NCBI GenBank assembly: GCA_947374225.1
Contig: CANCAY010000010.1
Location: forward strand, 1-64,000
Source: Chitinophagaceae bacterium
GTDB lineage: Bacteria; Bacteroidota; Bacteroidia; Chitinophagales; Chitinophagaceae
DNA: 64,000 nt
Direction: 5' to 3'
In this document: positions 15,455 through 24,857 of the stretch, in pieces
Layout: the number at the start of each line of letters is the position of its first letter
How positions within the stretch are numbered: the stretch's first letter is position 1
Position numbers and translations under genes: made by a program
Notes under the pieces: generated by a model
What the model was told of the DNA's origin: nothing
What the model saw: the letters and a program-made list of their open reading frames with translations, nothing else
Databases searched by the model: none

Positions 15455-16675
15455 ATGGCAAAAATTAGTCCCTTTGAAGCAGTACGTCCCCAACCGCAGT
15501 TGGCGAAACAGGTTGCAAGTAAACCTTATGACGTATTAAATAGTGCAGAAGCAAAAGCAGAAGCAGTTGGTAATGCTTATTCTTTTTTACATATCACAAA
15601 AAGTGAAATTGACCTTCCAGAATCTACAGATATACATAGTCAAAAAGTGTATGATATTGCATTAGAAAATTTAAACGCTTTTTTACAAAGAGATGTTTTA
15701 TTTAAAGAATCAAAACCTTGTTATTATATATATCAATTAATCATGGATGGCCGAGCACAAACTGGTTTAGTTTGTGTAAGTAGCATTGATGATTATAATA
15801 ATGATATTATAAAAAAGCATGAGTTTACGCGTCCAGAAAAAGAGCAGGATAGAATCAATCATATAAAAACAACAGGCGCTCAAACTGGTAATGTGTTTTT
15901 AGCGTATCGCAATCAAGCTTCTATTGACGCTTTGATAGACAAGTGGAAAACCACAAAGAATGCCGTTTACGACTTTACAACTGAAGACGGTATTCAACAT
16001 ACGGTTTGGGCAGTAAGTGACTCTGAAGTTATAGACCAAATCACGCAATTATTTGCAACGGAAGTTCCGTTTACCTATATCGCAGACGGTCATCATAGAG
16101 CAGCATCGGCAGCTAAGGTGAAATTATCATTAGGCGCAAGTTCAAATTTCTTCTTAACTACTTTGTTTCCTTCCAATCAATTACATATCATGGACTATAA
16201 CCGTGTAGTAAAAGACTTAAATGGACAGAGCACAGAAGAATTTATTGCAGCATTGTCAGCTGAATTTGATGTTACAGAAAATGAAGTTGCCTATAAGCCA
16301 ACACATTTACACAGATTTGGAATGTATATTAATAGTAAATGGTATGTGTTAACGGCAAAAGCAGGAACCTATAATGACGCAGATCCTATTGGCGTTTTGG
16401 ATGTTACCATTTTATCTAATAATATTTTATCTAAATTATTAGACATAAAAGACCAGAGAACAGATAAGCGAATTGATTTTGTAGGTGGAATCCGAGGATT
16501 AGCAGAATTAGAAAAGCGAGTAGACAGTGGAGAAATGGCTGCTGCGTTTAGTTTATACCCAGTAACGATAGATCAATTATTTAATATAGCAGATGCAGGC
16601 GAAGTGATGCCACCAAAAAGCACTTGGTTTGAACCAAAACTAAGAGACGGATTATTGACGCATCTCATAAACTAG
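15455..16675 (+). CDS. DUF1015 family protein
   Basis: A 406-aa protein of the DUF1015 family. It opens with ISPFEAVRPQPQLAKQVASKPYDVL, and near residue 210 has the conserved YIADGHHRAASA motif, whose paired histidines suggest a catalytic or nucleotide-binding site. Members often sit beside serC/serA and are thought to act in serine metabolism; no reaction can be deduced from the sequence alone. It is probably co-transcribed with serC and ends at a strong terminator. Confidence 0.85.
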   Translation: MAKISPFEAVRPQPQLAKQVASKPYDVLNSAEAKAEAVGNAYSFLHITKSEIDLPESTDIHSQKVYDIALENLNAFLQRDVLFKESKPCYYIYQLIMDGRAQTGLVCVSSIDDYNNDIIKKHEFTRPEKEQDRINHIKTTGAQTGNVFLAYRNQASIDALIDKWKTTKNAVYDFTTEDGIQHTVWAVSDSEVIDQITQLFATEVPFTYIADGHHRAASAAKVKLSLGASSNFFLTTLFPSNQLHIMDYNRVVKDLNGQSTEEFIAALSAEFDVTENEVAYKPTHLHRFGMYINSKWYVLTAKAGTYNDADPIGVLDVTILSNNILSKLLDIKDQRTDKRIDFVGGIRGLAELEKRVDSGEMAAAFSLYPVTIDQLFNIADAGEVMPPKSTWFEPKLRDGLLTHLIN

Positions 16676-16713
16676 ATAAAACAATAAATCAAGTTAAACC
16701 TAATATAATCTAA

Positions 16714-16742
16714 AGCCCAACACAAACGTGTTGGGTTTTTTT
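16714..16742 (+). terminator. Intrinsic terminator after DUF1015
   Basis: CCCAACAC pairs with GTGTTGGG around an AAAC tetraloop, followed by seven T residues. It ends the serC-DUF1015 transcript just before the acyl-CoA synthetase promoter region. Confidence 0.9.
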
Positions 16743-16772
16743 GTAACTTGTATCCACAATTTTGCTTGACTT

Positions 16773-18557
16773 ATGGAATGTAAAAGACTCTTCGATTGTA
16801 TCGATCATCAATTAGCGCATTTTCCTCAAGAGGACATGTTAGCGGCCAAAGTAAATGGCGAATGGAGAAAGTATTCAACTAAAGAAGTTGCACAAACAGT
16901 AAATGAGTTAAGTGCAGGTCTGCTTAGTTTAGGATTATCTGGAAATAATTTTACGCCAGAAGGAAGTGATAAAATTGCTATAATTAGTGAGAATAGACCA
17001 GAGTGGTTAATAGCGGATATGGCAACGCAACAAATTGGAGTTATCTGGGTGCCAGTATATCCAACAACCAATCCTTTAGAGCTTAGTTTTATATTAAATG
17101 ATGCGTCGGTGCAATATATGTTTGCGAGCACACTCGATTTATATAATAAGGTAATGTCCATTAAAAATGAAGTGCCATGTTTAAAAGAGGTATATACATT
17201 TGACAAAATAGCAGGAGCAAAACATTGGACGGAATTATGTAATAAGGACACTGATATTATTGCGCAAGTAGACGTAATCAAAAAAACAATACCAGTAGAC
17301 CAGGTTGCAACATTTATATATACATCAGGAACAACAGGAACACCAAAGGGTGTAATGTTAACACATCGTAATATTTATTTTAATTTACAATCAGGAAAAG
17401 AAAGTTTTCCTTTCCCAGATGCGCCAGACCAAAAAGTATTAAGCTTTTTACCACTGAATCATATTTTTGAAAAAGTGGCTTCCTATATTTATATGTATAG
17501 CGGCATGAGTGTTTACTATGCAGAGAGCATGGAGACGATTGGCGAGAATTTGAAAGAAGTAGCACCAGACGGGTTTTCAACGGTTCCAAGATTATTGGAA
17601 AAGGTATTTGAAAAAATAATGTTGAAGGGAGAAGAGTTAAGTGGTGTGAAAAGAAAATTATTTTTCTGGTCAGTAGCATTAGCAGAACAATATGACAATA
17701 TGGTACCAGGATCATGGTGGTATCAAACAAAATTAAAATTTGCCAATAAAGTTATCTTTTCAAAATGGAGAGAAGCGCTAGGAGGCAATGTTAAATTTAT
17801 CGTAACAGGCGGCGCTGCTTGTCAAGTAAAATTATTACGCATATTTAATGCAGCGCAAATACCAGTATATGAAGGATATGGACCAACAGAGAATAGTCCT
17901 ATAATAAGTATTAATTTAAGAACAGCAGACGGAACTAAATATGGCACGGTAGGACATGTAATTAAAGGCGTGCAATTAAAACTAGAAGCAGACGGAGAGA
18001 TATGTGTAGCAGGCCCTAGCGTAATGTTAGGCTATTATAAGCGCCCTGATTTAACAGCAGAAACAATTATTGACGGATGGTTGCATACCGGAGATATTGG
18101 AGAATTAATAGACGGTAAGTATTTAAAAATTACCGACCGTAAGAAAGAATTATTTAAAACAAGTGGTGGTAAATATGTGGCACCACAGCCTATCGAAAAC
18201 AAAATGAAAGAAAGTCCTTTCATAGAGCAAATTGTTTTGGTAGGAGACAATAAGAAATTTGTAAGCGCCTTAATTGTACCAGGATTCTCAAAACTAAAAG
18301 ACTGGGCAAAGCAACATGGCATTGAATATACAAGCAATGAAGCAATCATTAAAAATACGATGGTGCTTGCCATGATTGAAGATATTGTAGAGGAATACAA
18401 TACTTTATTCAATCCAGTAGAGCAGGTAAAGAAATTTGTATTATTGCCAAGAGAGTTCACTATAGACAAAGGAGAGATGACTCCTAAATTGAGCATCAAA
18501 AGAAAAACAGTATTAGAGAATTTTGCGAAAGAAGTGTCAGAAATTTACGAAGGGTAA
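16773..18557 (+). CDS. Long-chain fatty acid-CoA ligase (AMP-forming)
   Basis: Activates fatty acids to acyl-CoA through an acyl-AMP. The 594 aa show all the AMP-binding signatures: the phosphate loop YTSGTTGTPKGVMLTHRN near residue 180, YGPTENSPIISIN near 370, the GWLHTGDIGEL hinge, and the DRKKELFKTSGGKYVAPQ catalytic-lysine region. The architecture is that of FadD/FAA1-type bacterial ligases. It is a single gene, convergent with the helical protein at 18.6 kb. Confidence 0.93.
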   Translation: MECKRLFDCIDHQLAHFPQEDMLAAKVNGEWRKYSTKEVAQTVNELSAGLLSLGLSGNNFTPEGSDKIAIISENRPEWLIADMATQQIGVIWVPVYPTTNPLELSFILNDASVQYMFASTLDLYNKVMSIKNEVPCLKEVYTFDKIAGAKHWTELCNKDTDIIAQVDVIKKTIPVDQVATFIYTSGTTGTPKGVMLTHRNIYFNLQSGKESFPFPDAPDQKVLSFLPLNHIFEKVASYIYMYSGMSVYYAESMETIGENLKEVAPDGFSTVPRLLEKVFEKIMLKGEELSGVKRKLFFWSVALAEQYDNMVPGSWWYQTKLKFANKVIFSKWREALGGNVKFIVTGGAACQVKLLRIFNAAQIPVYEGYGPTENSPIISINLRTADGTKYGTVGHVIKGVQLKLEADGEICVAGPSVMLGYYKRPDLTAETIIDGWLHTGDIGELIDGKYLKITDRKKELFKTSGGKYVAPQPIENKMKESPFIEQIVLVGDNKKFVSALIVPGFSKLKDWAKQHGIEYTSNEAIIKNTMVLAMIEDIVEEYNTLFNPVEQVKKFVLLPREFTIDKGEMTPKLSIKRKTVLENFAKEVSEIYEG

Positions 18558-18615
18558 TATCCTTCTTGCGCCCCAAATTTTTAAAAAATATTGATTTTAC
18601 TCAACTATAATCTGT

Positions 18616-20190
18616 TTAGATTTTATTAGCCAACTCAAATTTCTCTCTAATAATAGTTTGAACGTCTTTGTCTTGAATTTTACTTTCTAACCAAGAGATA
18701 ATATCAAGGTACATAAAGGCGCGACTTTCTAATTTATTTTTCTCTAAAGGCTGAAGCGTTGCTAGTAAATCAACGAAAGAATTTTTAATTTCCTCACTAC
18801 CAATGGCTGCGTTTTTGGTAATGCCATCTGTTTGAATAGACTTTCTTAAAAAGTTAAATAACACTTCTTCTACTTCGCCTAGGTTTTTCATTTTAGACAT
18901 GAAGCGATACACCGACTTAGATAAGTAACGCACCACATCCATATTGCCCAATTCATAATGTGCAATTAAATGCAATAAACGAGCATAACATTGTAAGTCG
19001 TCACGTAAACTAAGTTTCCAATTAATAATTCGGTTTAAGTAGTCAATGGACTTAGCAGCTTGACCTGCACCAAAATACAAGGAGGCAATTTTATAATAAA
19101 ACACAAGCACACGGTGACTATCAAGGTACAATTCAATCTCTTTTAACTTCTCTTCCATTTTAGGAATCATATCCAAGCCTTCGCTAAAGCTACCTTCTAA
19201 AAAGTGTTGATTAATTTTTGCAATATATAAATACACAAAAGATTGAATCAAATTATTTTGATTGTTTAATACAACAGGCGTCTCACTAAAGTTTTCTAAA
19301 ATACAAATAGTTTCTTTCAGCTTATCAATATTTTTCAAATCAAAATGGGCACTAATTAAATTGTGTAAGCCTTTAATATATTGTGCCGTTTCAATTTGCT
19401 TCATGTGTTCTTCCTTATCAAATAGGTCTACCCATTTTTGACTATATCTATAATGCAATAAAAAGTCTTGGTTAATAAACCCATACCAGCATTGGCATTG
19501 GTAGCGATAGAGTCTTTCATAAAAACCTTTAGCAGTCTTTACTTTTTCTAAAATGGGATCCTGCATAAAAACATCAAGGTCTTTTCTATCCTCGTCGTTG
19601 CGAGCATGACCATGTTGAATATACCAGCCGTATAATTGTAAACTTAAATTGGAAGTTTTTGTAATCAACTCAATCCTTTCATTCACTTCATTCATTTCCT
19701 CACTCAATTTTAAAGCACGGTCTTGCATGCTTCTAGTAATATGAAGGGACTCTATTTTTTTCTCTAAAAATAAAACCTGTAATAAATAAGTAACTTGATT
19801 GTTTTGCTTTGCTAAGGTTTTAATTTTATCCAGTAAACGTAAACTTTGCAAGAACAGACCCTTGTTGTATAAAATTTTAGCATGGTCTAATTGCTCGTGA
19901 ATTTGCAGATCAATATTTTCACTTTGCTTCAAAACGCGAAGACTAGACAAAAGCTGGTCGTATAAATGGGCTTTTAAATTTGACAATTGCACTTTCTGAA
20001 TAGACTCGTTTTTGCGCAGTAATTCTTCCTCATCATAGTCCTTCATTTTGTCCAAGGCGTCAAAAAGCTGGATGATCTTTAGGTCCGAGGACGCAGTGTT
20101 TCTAGTCACGTATAACTTGAAGTTGCGCTTCTCACCCCTTTCCAGGGATTTTATCAAAATAAATAGCGCATCCGTACTCAGGTTGGGCAT
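18616..20190 (-). CDS. Unrecognised 524-aa helical protein
   Basis: I do not recognise this family. The protein is almost entirely predicted helix, rich in Leu, Lys and Glu, with no signal peptide, membrane segment or catalytic motif. Repeating helix pairs such as LDHAKILYNKGLFLQSLRLL and ASLYFGAGQAAKSIDYLNRI suggest a TPR-like solenoid, hence a cytoplasmic scaffold. It opens with MPNLSTDALFILIKSLERGEKRNFK. It is divergent from leuA and convergent with the acyl-CoA ligase. Codon use is like its neighbours. Confidence 0.75.
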   Translation of the reverse strand: MPNLSTDALFILIKSLERGEKRNFKLYVTRNTASSDLKIIQLFDALDKMKDYDEEELLRKNESIQKVQLSNLKAHLYDQLLSSLRVLKQSENIDLQIHEQLDHAKILYNKGLFLQSLRLLDKIKTLAKQNNQVTYLLQVLFLEKKIESLHITRSMQDRALKLSEEMNEVNERIELITKTSNLSLQLYGWYIQHGHARNDEDRKDLDVFMQDPILEKVKTAKGFYERLYRYQCQCWYGFINQDFLLHYRYSQKWVDLFDKEEHMKQIETAQYIKGLHNLISAHFDLKNIDKLKETICILENFSETPVVLNNQNNLIQSFVYLYIAKINQHFLEGSFSEGLDMIPKMEEKLKEIELYLDSHRVLVFYYKIASLYFGAGQAAKSIDYLNRIINWKLSLRDDLQCYARLLHLIAHYELGNMDVVRYLSKSVYRFMSKMKNLGEVEEVLFNFLRKSIQTDGITKNAAIGSEEIKNSFVDLLATLQPLEKNKLESRAFMYLDIISWLESKIQDKDVQTIIREKFELANKI

Positions 20191-20303
20191 CGTAGCTGAA
20201 TTTAGTTCAAGTTACTGAAAATCAATTGGTTAATCAAAATAATAGACCCTTAGAGCTTGTAAAATAACCCTAAAAATGATACAAAATACTACTAGGTATT
20301 GGG

Positions 20304-20339
20304 TAAATTTGAACAATAAACGGGCTAAAAGCCCGTTTT
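20304..20339 (+). promoter_or_regulatory. leuA promoter element and 5' hairpin
   Basis: TAAATTTG (20304-20311) matches the -7 consensus. Six bases later AAACGGGC (20318-20325) pairs perfectly with GCCCGTTT (20331-20338) around a TAAAA loop. The hairpin would be the first structure in the mRNA, 30 bp before the leuA start codon. It looks terminator-like (TTTTG follows), but no leucine-rich leader peptide precedes it. No TTG -33 element is found at normal spacing. Confidence 0.5.
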
Positions 20340-20368
20340 GTATCTATAATATATTCAAAATCAACGAG

Positions 20369-21520
20369 ATGAGCGAAAAAGTATACATATTTGACACTAC
20401 CCTAAGAGACGGAGAACAGGTCCCAGGTTGTAAGTTAAACACCAAGGAAAAATTGGAATTAGCAGTTAAGTTGGAGCACTTAGGAGTGGACATATTGGAA
20501 GCGGGTTTTCCAGTTTCAAGCCCAGGTGATTTTGAGTCGGTGAACCAGATTGCAAAGACATTAAAAAACACGGTGGTTTGTGGATTAACCAGAGCGGTAC
20601 AAAACGATATTGAAGTTGCAGCGGAGGCATTAAAGCCTGCAAAGCGATTCAGAATACATACAGGAATAGGCACGTCGGATTTGCACATAAAATATAAATT
20701 CAATAGTACTCGCGAAGAAATTATTGAGCGTGCGGTGAAAGCAGTAAAGATGGCGAGAAACTTTACAGACGACGTAGAGTTTTATGCAGAGGATGCAGGA
20801 AGAACCGACAACGAATATTTAGCAAGAGTGATAGAAGCGGTTGTGAAAGCAGGTGCAACTACATTGAATATACCAGACACTACAGGCTATTGTTTACCAA
20901 ATCAGTATCAAGAAAAAATGCAATACTTGGTGAACAATGTACCCAATATTGACAGAGCCATTTTATCCTGTCATTGTCATAACGACTTAGGATTAGCCAC
21001 TGCAAATTCAATAGCAGGTGTGATTGGTGGTGCAAGACAAATAGAGTGTACTATTAATGGATTAGGAGAGCGTGCAGGAAATACTGCATTAGAAGAAGTG
21101 GTGATGATATTGCAACAACATAAAGACTTAGGATTCTATACTGACATCAATCCAAAATTATTGACAGCAATGAGTCATGAAGTGTCGGATGTGATGAGAA
21201 TGATGGTGCAACCCAATAAAGCAATTGTAGGTGCGAATGCATTTTCACATTCATCAGGAATACATCAGGATGGATTTTTGAAAGAAGCACAAACTTATGA
21301 AATCATTAATCCTGCAGAAGTGGGTGCAGAGGAAAGTAAGATTGTGTTAACTGCAAGAAGTGGAAGAAGTGCATTGGCACACCGTTTACACAAATTAGGA
21401 TTTGAGTATACCAGAAATGATATAGACGAATTGTATCCAAAATTTGTGGAGATAGCAGACAGAAAGAAAGAAGTAAACGAAGATGATTTAAAAGAAATGG
21501 CAGCAGCCTACAAAAAATAA
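20369..21520 (+). CDS. leuA: 2-isopropylmalate synthase, short form without regulatory domain
   Basis: Condenses acetyl-CoA with 2-ketoisovalerate, the first committed step to leucine. The catalytic HMGL-like barrel is clear: [17 protein letters not shown], the metal-binding HCHNDLG and the NGLGERAGN motif. I start at the ATG at 20369; the track start at 20276 adds 31 residues that overlap the -7 element and hairpin. The protein is then 383 aa, well short of the 500+ aa form, because the C-terminal allosteric LeuA domain is missing. Homocitrate or citramalate synthase are alternatives, but adjacency to leuC, leuD and leuB favours LeuA. Confidence 0.9.
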   Translation: MSEKVYIFDTTLRDGEQVPGCKLNTKEKLELAVKLEHLGVDILEAGFPVSSPGDFESVNQIAKTLKNTVVCGLTRAVQNDIEVAAEALKPAKRFRIHTGIGTSDLHIKYKFNSTREEIIERAVKAVKMARNFTDDVEFYAEDAGRTDNEYLARVIEAVVKAGATTLNIPDTTGYCLPNQYQEKMQYLVNNVPNIDRAILSCHCHNDLGLATANSIAGVIGGARQIECTINGLGERAGNTALEEVVMILQQHKDLGFYTDINPKLLTAMSHEVSDVMRMMVQPNKAIVGANAFSHSSGIHQDGFLKEAQTYEIINPAEVGAEESKIVLTARSGRSALAHRLHKLGFEYTRNDIDELYPKFVEIADRKKEVNEDDLKEMAAAYKK

Positions 21521-21540
21521 TTTCTACAAAAAAACAAACA

Positions 21541-22944
21541 ATGGCAAAAACATTATTTGAAAAAATTTGGGACAAGCATGTTGTAAAACAAATTGAAGAC
21601 GGTCCTTCGGTTGTTTACATAGACAAGCATTTTATACATGAAGTAACTAGTCCGCAAGCTTTTAGCGGAATAGAGAAAAGAGGAGTAAGCTTATTTCGTC
21701 CAAAACAAATTGTGGCAACGGCAGATCATAATGTACCTACATTACATCAGGAGTTGCCCATCGCAGATGCATTATCTCGATTCCAAGTAGATACTTTAAT
21801 AGACAATTGTAAAAAGCATGGAGTTGAATTATACGGACTAGGACATGAGCATCAAGGAATCGTGCATGTAATAGGACCCGAATTAGGAATCACTCAACCA
21901 GGCATGACAATAGTTTGTGGAGACAGTCATACGTCAACACATGGTGCATTTGGAAGTATTGCTTTTGGTATAGGAACTAGTGAAGTGGAAATGGTATTTG
22001 CGGCACAATGTATTATGCAGAGTAAGCCAAAAGTAATGCGCATCAATATAGACGGTGCTTTACAAAACGGAGTCGTGTCAAAAGATATCATCTTGTTTAT
22101 CATTGCACAAATTTCTGCAAGTGGCGCAACTGGATACTTTGTAGAATATGCAGGGTCGGCAATACGTGCATTAAGTATGGAAGCAAGAATGACCATTTGT
22201 AATATGAGTATTGAGATGGGCGCAAGAGGAGGAATGATTGCACCAGACCAAACTACATTCGATTATATCAAAGGACGATTGTTTGCACCAACAGGAGCTG
22301 AATGGGAAACTAAGTTAGCTGCATGGAAGGAATTGTATACCGATACAGATGCAAAATTTGATGTAGAAATAAATATTAAAGCGGAAGACATTGACCCGAT
22401 GATCACTTATGGAACTAATCCAGGAATGGGATTGTCTGTAACAGGAACATTACCAACAGTAGAAAGTTTTACCGACGCAACAGAAAAACAAAACTACGAG
22501 AAAGCATTAAAATACATGGGCTTAACAGCAGGACAAACATTATTAGGAATGCCAGTACAAAACGTATTTATAGGATCATGTACCAATTCAAGAATTGAAG
22601 ATTTCAGATTGGTAGCAAGTATTATAAAAGGAAAGCAAAAAGATCCAAATATAAAAACATTAATTGTTCCAGGTTCACAAGAGGTAGCGAAACAAATCAA
22701 AGCAGAAGGATTGGATAAGATATTTGCAGCTGCCGGTATTGAAATTAGACAAGCGGGATGTAGTGCTTGTTTGGGAATGAACGAAGATAAAATACCAGCG
22801 GGTGAATATTGTATCAGTACCAGTAACAGAAATTTTGAAGGACGTCAGGGAGCAGGTGCAAGAACTATGTTAGTGAGTCCACTAACAGCAGCAGCGGCAT
22901 TATTAACAGGAAAGATTACGGACATCAGAACCATGTTGAGTTAG
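21541..22944 (+). CDS. leuC: 3-isopropylmalate dehydratase large subunit
   Basis: Aconitase-family subunit that, with LeuD, isomerises 2- to 3-isopropylmalate. The 467 aa contain GDSHTSTHGAFG and the iron-sulphur ligands in FIGSCTNSRIEDF and AGCSACLGMNED. It lies 20 bp after leuA and 55 bp before leuD. Confidence 0.97.
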   Translation: MAKTLFEKIWDKHVVKQIEDGPSVVYIDKHFIHEVTSPQAFSGIEKRGVSLFRPKQIVATADHNVPTLHQELPIADALSRFQVDTLIDNCKKHGVELYGLGHEHQGIVHVIGPELGITQPGMTIVCGDSHTSTHGAFGSIAFGIGTSEVEMVFAAQCIMQSKPKVMRINIDGALQNGVVSKDIILFIIAQISASGATGYFVEYAGSAIRALSMEARMTICNMSIEMGARGGMIAPDQTTFDYIKGRLFAPTGAEWETKLAAWKELYTDTDAKFDVEINIKAEDIDPMITYGTNPGMGLSVTGTLPTVESFTDATEKQNYEKALKYMGLTAGQTLLGMPVQNVFIGSCTNSRIEDFRLVASIIKGKQKDPNIKTLIVPGSQEVAKQIKAEGLDKIFAAAGIEIRQAGCSACLGMNEDKIPAGEYCISTSNRNFEGRQGAGARTMLVSPLTAAAALLTGKITDIRTMLS

Positions 22945-22999
22945 AAAAAAATGAAATTTAAAAATGACTACTAAAAGGTAGTTACAAATAAAAGATCAA

Positions 23000-23587
23000 A
23001 TGCAATCACTACAAAAAATCACCAGTAAGTTTATTCCGCTACGCATTGAAAACGTAGACACGGATCAAATTATACCAGCACGTTTTTTAAAAGCAACTAC
23101 CAAAGACGGCTTTGGAAAAAACCTATTTAGAGACTGGCGTTATGAAAATGATGACGAGACAAAACCTAAAGCAGATTTTGTTTTAAATCAATCACAATAC
23201 AGCGGACAAATATTAGTAGCTGCAAAAAACTTTGGATGTGGTTCTTCAAGAGAGCATGCTGCCTGGAGTATACAAGACTATGGGTTTAAAGTAGTAGTGT
23301 CAAGTTTCTTCGCAGACATCTTTAAAAACAATGCATTAAACAATGGTGTATTACCAGTAACAGTAACGGATGCTTTCTTGCAACAAATATTTGCACAAGG
23401 GTCAGAAGATACTTTGTCAATAGACTTAGCAGCGCAAACTATAACAATCGACAAAACAGGTGCTTCAGAAAAATTTGAAATCAATTCCTACAAAAAGACA
23501 TGCATGTTAAACGGGTATGATGACATTGATTATTTATTAAGCATGAAAGCAGAGATAGAAGCTTTTGAAAAAACAAATAAACAGTAG
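23000..23587 (+). CDS. leuD: 3-isopropylmalate dehydratase small subunit
   Basis: Partner of LeuC carrying the mobile swivel domain. The 195-aa length is normal. It shows [14 protein letters not shown] near residue 20 and the signature [13 protein letters not shown] near residue 75. It sits between leuC and leuB. Confidence 0.97.
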   Translation: MQSLQKITSKFIPLRIENVDTDQIIPARFLKATTKDGFGKNLFRDWRYENDDETKPKADFVLNQSQYSGQILVAAKNFGCGSSREHAAWSIQDYGFKVVVSSFFADIFKNNALNNGVLPVTVTDAFLQQIFAQGSEDTLSIDLAAQTITIDKTGASEKFEINSYKKTCMLNGYDDIDYLLSMKAEIEAFEKTNKQ

Positions 23588-23646
23588 AAAAGAAAACGGG
23601 TAAACTATAAATAAATGATACAAGACAAGAGCGAAAACAAATTATT

Positions 23647-24762
23647 ATGGAAAAGAAAATAGCAGTCATTTTAGGAGATGGAATTGGACCGGAAGTCACG
23701 CAACAGTCAATTAAAGTATTGAACATGATTGCAAAGCAATACAATCATAGTTTTAGTTATGAGCACGCATTAATGGGTGCTATTGCGATTGACGAAACAG
23801 GGAATCCATTACCAGACGAAACCATTAAAATATGTTTAGCAAGTGATGCTATTTTATTTGGCGCCATTGGTGATCCAAAATACGATAACGATCCTTCAGC
23901 AAAAGTAAGACCAGAGCAAGGCTTATTAAAGTTGCGTAAGGAATTACAATTGTTTGCCAATATCCGTCCGGTAAAAACATATTTGTCCTTACAACATTTG
24001 TCTCCATTAAAACCAAAATTATTAGAGAATGTAGATTTTGTAATTTATAGAGAATTAACAGGTGGAATTTATTTTGGAGCAAAGTCATTAAGTGAGGACG
24101 GTACAATTGCGAGAGACGACTGTTCTTATTCTGTAACCGAAATAGAGCGTATTGCACATTTGGCATTTAAGCATGCACAAATTAGAAGAAAAAAATTAAC
24201 ATTAGTAGACAAAGCAAATGTATTAGAGACTTCTCGTTTATGGAGAAAAGTAGTACAAGCAATGTGTTCGGAATATCCAGACGTAACAGTAGATTATTTA
24301 TTTGTGGACAATGCAGCAATGCAAATCATTTTAAATCCAGGACAGTTTGATGTGGTATTAACAGAAAATTTATTTGGAGACATTATTAGTGATGAGTCAT
24401 CTGTGTTAGCAGGTTCATTAGGATTATTACCGTCTGCTTCAGTAGGAAATACAGTTGCCTTATTTGAGCCTATACATGGATCGTATCCACAAGCAAAAGG
24501 AAAAGACATTGCCAATCCATTAGGTTCTATTTTATCGGCTGCTATGTTATTAGATCATTTTGGTTTGAATGCAGAAGCAGATATTATAAGAGAGGGAGTA
24601 GACTGGTGTTTGAATAATGGTTTTGTAACAAAAGACATTGATCCAAATAATAGTTACACAACTACTGCAATAGGAGACATGATAGCAGAATTTATAGAAA
24701 GACATGCAAAAGGAGAAACACATCCAATACATGAGCGACTTCATAAATCTACCATCATCTAA
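23647..24762 (+). CDS. leuB: 3-isopropylmalate dehydrogenase
   Basis: NAD-dependent oxidative decarboxylation of 3-isopropylmalate. The 371 aa begin IAVILGDGIGPEVTQQS. The substrate loop is LLKLRKELQLFANIRPVKTY, and the metal and substrate residues lie in the DNAAMQIILNPGQFDVVLTENLFGDIISDE region. The GSAPDIAGK-like segment is present as HGSYPQAKGKDIANP. It ends 95 bp before ilvD. Confidence 0.96.
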   Translation: MEKKIAVILGDGIGPEVTQQSIKVLNMIAKQYNHSFSYEHALMGAIAIDETGNPLPDETIKICLASDAILFGAIGDPKYDNDPSAKVRPEQGLLKLRKELQLFANIRPVKTYLSLQHLSPLKPKLLENVDFVIYRELTGGIYFGAKSLSEDGTIARDDCSYSVTEIERIAHLAFKHAQIRRKKLTLVDKANVLETSRLWRKVVQAMCSEYPDVTVDYLFVDNAAMQIILNPGQFDVVLTENLFGDIISDESSVLAGSLGLLPSASVGNTVALFEPIHGSYPQAKGKDIANPLGSILSAAMLLDHFGLNAEADIIREGVDWCLNNGFVTKDIDPNNSYTTTAIGDMIAEFIERHAKGETHPIHERLHKSTII

Positions 24763-24821
24763 CAAACATTCGTCTTAAGGTTAAGCGAGTAAATGGTCGT
24801 AAATTTATATAAGGTGAAAAG

Positions 24822-24841
24822 GGAGTCAAAAAAGCGACTCA
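24822..24841 (+). promoter_or_regulatory. Small hairpin between leuB and ilvD
   Basis: GAGTC (24823-24827) pairs with GACTC (24836-24840) around an A-rich 8-base loop inside the 95-bp gap. No T-run follows, so it is more likely an mRNA processing or spacing element than a terminator. Confidence 0.3.
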
Positions 24842-24857
24842 GATAAAAATAATAAAT

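Noticed and set aside
18558-18615. Terminator between the acyl-CoA ligase and the helical protein
   Set aside because: Only a weak A/T hairpin (AAATTTTTAAAAAATATT) is visible, with no GC stem.
20276-20368. 31-residue N-terminal extension of leuA in the ORF track
   Set aside because: It overlaps the -7 element and the hairpin, and the family begins right after the ATG at 20369.
20221-20368. Leucine-type attenuator leader peptide or T-box upstream of leuA
   Set aside because: No short ORF with leucine, isoleucine or threonine codon runs and no T-box-like sequence could be found.
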